Shown one piece after another: positions 4,918-6,394 of a stretch of DNA of 6,394 nt. The number at the start of each line of letters is the position of its first letter. Position 1 is the stretch's first letter. This DNA comes from JAQGMO01 sp050954505. Lineage in GTDB: Bacteria; Pseudomonadota; Gammaproteobacteria; Burkholderiales; Burkholderiaceae_D. Where the stretch lies: the NCBI GenBank assembly GCA_050954505.1, contig JBPBPY010000110.1:1-6394 (forward strand). Direction: 5' to 3'. The notes beneath the pieces are model-generated. The model saw only the letters and a program-made list of their open reading frames with translations, had not been told where the DNA came from and searched no databases. The position numbers were made by a program, and so were the translations under genes.

Positions 4918-6117
4918 ATGGCTCCACTTGACGGCATCACCATTCTCGATTTGACCCACATGCTCTCGGGTCCTTATGGAACCATGATCCTCACCGACCT
5001 CGGCGCGCGTACCATCAAGGTCGAGCCGCCCGGTGCCGGCGAAGGCACCCGCGCGCTGCTCGGGAACGATCCGGATTATTCGCTCGAAGGCATGGGCGCG
5101 TATTTCCTGACCCTCAACCGCAGCAAGGAAAGCATCTGCATCGACCTGAAGTCCGATGCCGGCCGGGCGGTGTTTTTCGACCTGGTACGCCAGGCCGATG
5201 TGGTGTTCGACAATTTTGGAGTCGGCGTGACCAAACGCCTGGGCATCGACCACGCCGTGCTTTGCGAAATCAATCCGCGCATCATCACCGCCTCGGTCAC
5301 CGGCTTTGGCGAGACCGGCCCGAACATCAACCTGCCGGCATTCGACCAAGTGGTGCAGGGCATGGGCGGCGGCATGAGCATCACCGGCCATCCCGACCAG
5401 GGGCCGGGCCGCGCCGGCATTCCCATCGGTGACCTCGGCGGCGGCATGTTTGGCGCCATGGGGGTCATGGCGGCACTGGTGGCGCGCGGCACCAGCGGGC
5501 GCGGCCAGCATGTCGACATTTCAATGCTCGACGCGCAGATCTCGATGCTCAACTACATGGCCACCATGTACCTGATGTCGGGCATCGTGCCGGGCCGCGC
5601 CGGCAATGGCCATTTCGTTCATGTGCCTTACAACACCTTCCAGACCAGCGATGGGTTCATCATCATTGCCTGCATCGGCGACCCGTTCTATGCGCGGTTC
5701 ATCGAGGTGCTGGAGGCGCCCGAACTCAAGGAGCCGCGTTATCTGAAACAACCGGCGCGCTATGCCGAGCGCGACAAGATCGATGCCATCATCAATGCCG
5801 AACTGGCGCACAATACCTCTGCCTACTGGCTGGAAAAGCTGCGCACCGCACGGATTCCCTGCGGCCCGGTGAATGACTTTGCCCAGGCGCTGGGCGACCC
5901 GCAGGTGGTGGCACGCGAGATGGTGGTCGAGGTGGCGCTGAAGTCGGGTGCCTCGGTGCGCATGCCGGGCAACCCGATCAAACTGTCCGACGACACCAGC
6001 CAGCGCTACACGGCGCCGCCGGAACTGGGAGAACATACCCAAACGGTGCTGACCGAGCTGCTTGGCTATGACGAGGCGCGCATTGCTCAGCTACGCGCCA
6101 GCAATGCGATCGGCTGA
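4918..6117 (+). CDS. CaiB/BaiF family (class III) CoA-transferase
   Basis: A 399-residue cytoplasmic enzyme, the usual length for the family, which moves CoA between a donor acyl-CoA and a carboxylic acid through an aspartyl-CoA thioester. The ATG at 4918 is chosen because MAPLDGITILDLTHMLSGPYG is the standard family N-terminus. The upstream start codons lie before or within the promoter. No Shine-Dalgarno is visible. Landmarks are the N-terminal LDGITILDLTHMLSGPY, DLGARTIKVEPP (27-38), the FDQVVQGMGG segment (142-151), GDLGGGMFGAMGV with predicted catalytic Asp172, and GQHVDISMLDAQ (196-207). The substrate cannot be read from sequence. Pairing with an HMG-CoA-lyase-like gene suggests a branched or dicarboxylic acid whose 3-hydroxyacyl-CoA is then cleaved, for example 3-hydroxy-3-methylglutarate or a relative. 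It is probably the first gene of an activator-controlled operon. Confidence 0.92.
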   Translation: MAPLDGITILDLTHMLSGPYGTMILTDLGARTIKVEPPGAGEGTRALLGNDPDYSLEGMGAYFLTLNRSKESICIDLKSDAGRAVFFDLVRQADVVFDNFGVGVTKRLGIDHAVLCEINPRIITASVTGFGETGPNINLPAFDQVVQGMGGGMSITGHPDQGPGRAGIPIGDLGGGMFGAMGVMAALVARGTSGRGQHVDISMLDAQISMLNYMATMYLMSGIVPGRAGNGHFVHVPYNTFQTSDGFIIIACIGDPFYARFIEVLEAPELKEPRYLKQPARYAERDKIDAIINAELAHNTSAYWLEKLRTARIPCGPVNDFAQALGDPQVVAREMVVEVALKSGASVRMPGNPIKLSDDTSQRYTAPPELGEHTQTVLTELLGYDEARIAQLRASNAIG

Positions 6118-6118
6118 C

Positions 6119-6137
6119 GTGCAGCGACAGGCTGCGC
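6119..6137 (+). repeat. Intercistronic hairpin directly after the CoA-transferase stop
   Basis: GTGCAGC and GCTGCGC flank the loop GACAG, giving six Watson-Crick pairs and one G-U pair. No T-run follows, so it should not terminate transcription. It could stabilise or tune the two-gene message, or be chance. Confidence 0.3.
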
Positions 6138-6174
6138 CGGCTTCCCGGTTCGACCAGCGAAACCAATATTGAAC

Positions 6175-6178
6175 GGAG
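6175..6178 (+). promoter_or_regulatory. Ribosome-binding site of the lyase gene
   Basis: GGAG lies 5 bases before the ATG at 6184, a normal Shine-Dalgarno. It contrasts with the CoA-transferase gene, which has none. Confidence 0.7.
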
Positions 6179-6183
6179 CAACC

Positions 6184-6394
6184 ATGGATCAACTCATCAT
6201 TACCGACGTCGGCTTGCGCGATGGCCTGCAAAACCAGGCCATCCATCTGAGTACGGCAGAAAAGATCGCCTTGCTGCAATTGCAGGTCGATGCCGGCATC
6301 CGCAGTGTCGAGGCGACCAGCTTCGTATCACCGAAAGCCGTGCCGCAAATGGCAGATGCCGCCGACGTGGTGGCCGCCGCGCAGCGCTTCGAAG
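6184..6394 (+). CDS. Hydroxymethylglutaryl-CoA lyase-like enzyme, N-terminal part (3' end outside window)
   Basis: The first 70 residues of a DRE-TIM metallolyase that cleaves HMG-CoA, or a related 3-hydroxyacyl-CoA, into acetyl-CoA and a keto acid in the cytoplasm. The opening ITDVGLRDGLQNQ (residues 6-18) is the first strand of the barrel, with the metal/catalytic Arg-Asp pair at 12-13. RSVEATSFVSPKAVPQMADA (about 40-59) is the second family signature and carries the conserved acidic residue Glu43. The common VGPRDG appears here as VGLRDG. ATG 6184 is supported by a good ribosome-binding site. The 66-base gap after the CoA-transferase stop has no terminator, so the two genes are probably co-transcribed. 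The C-terminal half, including the usual catalytic-loop cysteine, is outside the window. The true substrate may therefore be HMG-CoA or a relative such as citramalyl-CoA. Confidence 0.9.
   Translation, partial: MDQLIITDVGLRDGLQNQAIHLSTAEKIALLQLQVDAGIRSVEATSFVSPKAVPQMADAADVVAAAQRFE

Noticed and set aside
4894..5511. - strand open frame of 205 codons opposite the CoA-transferase
   Set aside because: It has His/Ala/Gly-rich shadow composition, and the + strand protein is unmistakable.
6118..6183. Terminator between CoA-transferase and lyase genes
   Set aside because: The hairpin present lacks a following T-run, and the lyase gene has its own ribosome-binding site, consistent with one operon.

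Overview
The window looks like a GC-rich betaproteobacterial chromosome, most likely Burkholderiales. This is an inference from gene content (a PrpR-type sigma-54 activator divergent from a CaiB/BaiF CoA-transferase and an HMG-CoA-lyase-like gene) and from codon usage judged by eye. No RNA gene, CRISPR array, insertion sequence or phage gene was found.

Layout, left to right. (1) 2-262, + strand: the 3' end of proC (pyrroline-5-carboxylate reductase). (2) 302-526 and 628-2328, both - strand: a small two-helix membrane protein lies downstream of a 566-residue protein that joins an N-terminal hydrophobic segment, a cytochrome b5 domain and a divergent sulfite-oxidase-type molybdenum domain with its C-terminal dimerisation domain. 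This domain order is that of animal mitochondrial sulfite oxidase. The predicted Mo-binding Cys and nearby Arg are present, but the centre of the Mo domain is shortened and substituted. (3) 2329-2664: a 336-bp gene-free stretch upstream of that gene, with a candidate sigma-54 promoter facing it, a 9-bp-arm inverted repeat and an unexpected 11-base exact match to the T7 promoter core. (4) 2665-4620, - strand: a complete sigma-54 activator with PrpR_N, PAS-like, AAA+ and Fis-type helix-turn-helix regions. (5) 4621-4917: a divergent control region with four TGTYTCA repeats and a strong -24/-12 promoter. (6) 4918-6117 and 6184 to the window end, + strand: a class III CoA-transferase followed by the start of an HMG-CoA-lyase-like gene.

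Proposed working model. The activator senses an organic acid or its metabolite through PrpR_N, binds the repeats in the divergent region and turns on the CoA-transferase/lyase operon from the sigma-54 promoter at 4855-4870. The transferase would activate the acid as a CoA thioester and the lyase would cleave a 3-hydroxyacyl-CoA such as HMG-CoA or a relative. No prp (2-methylcitrate) genes are visible, so the ligand is probably not 2-methylcitrate. A second sigma-54-like element upstream of the sulfite-oxidase-like gene raises the possibility that it also depends on sigma-54, perhaps through the same activator. The most unusual item is the cytochrome b5/sulfite-oxidase-like fusion.
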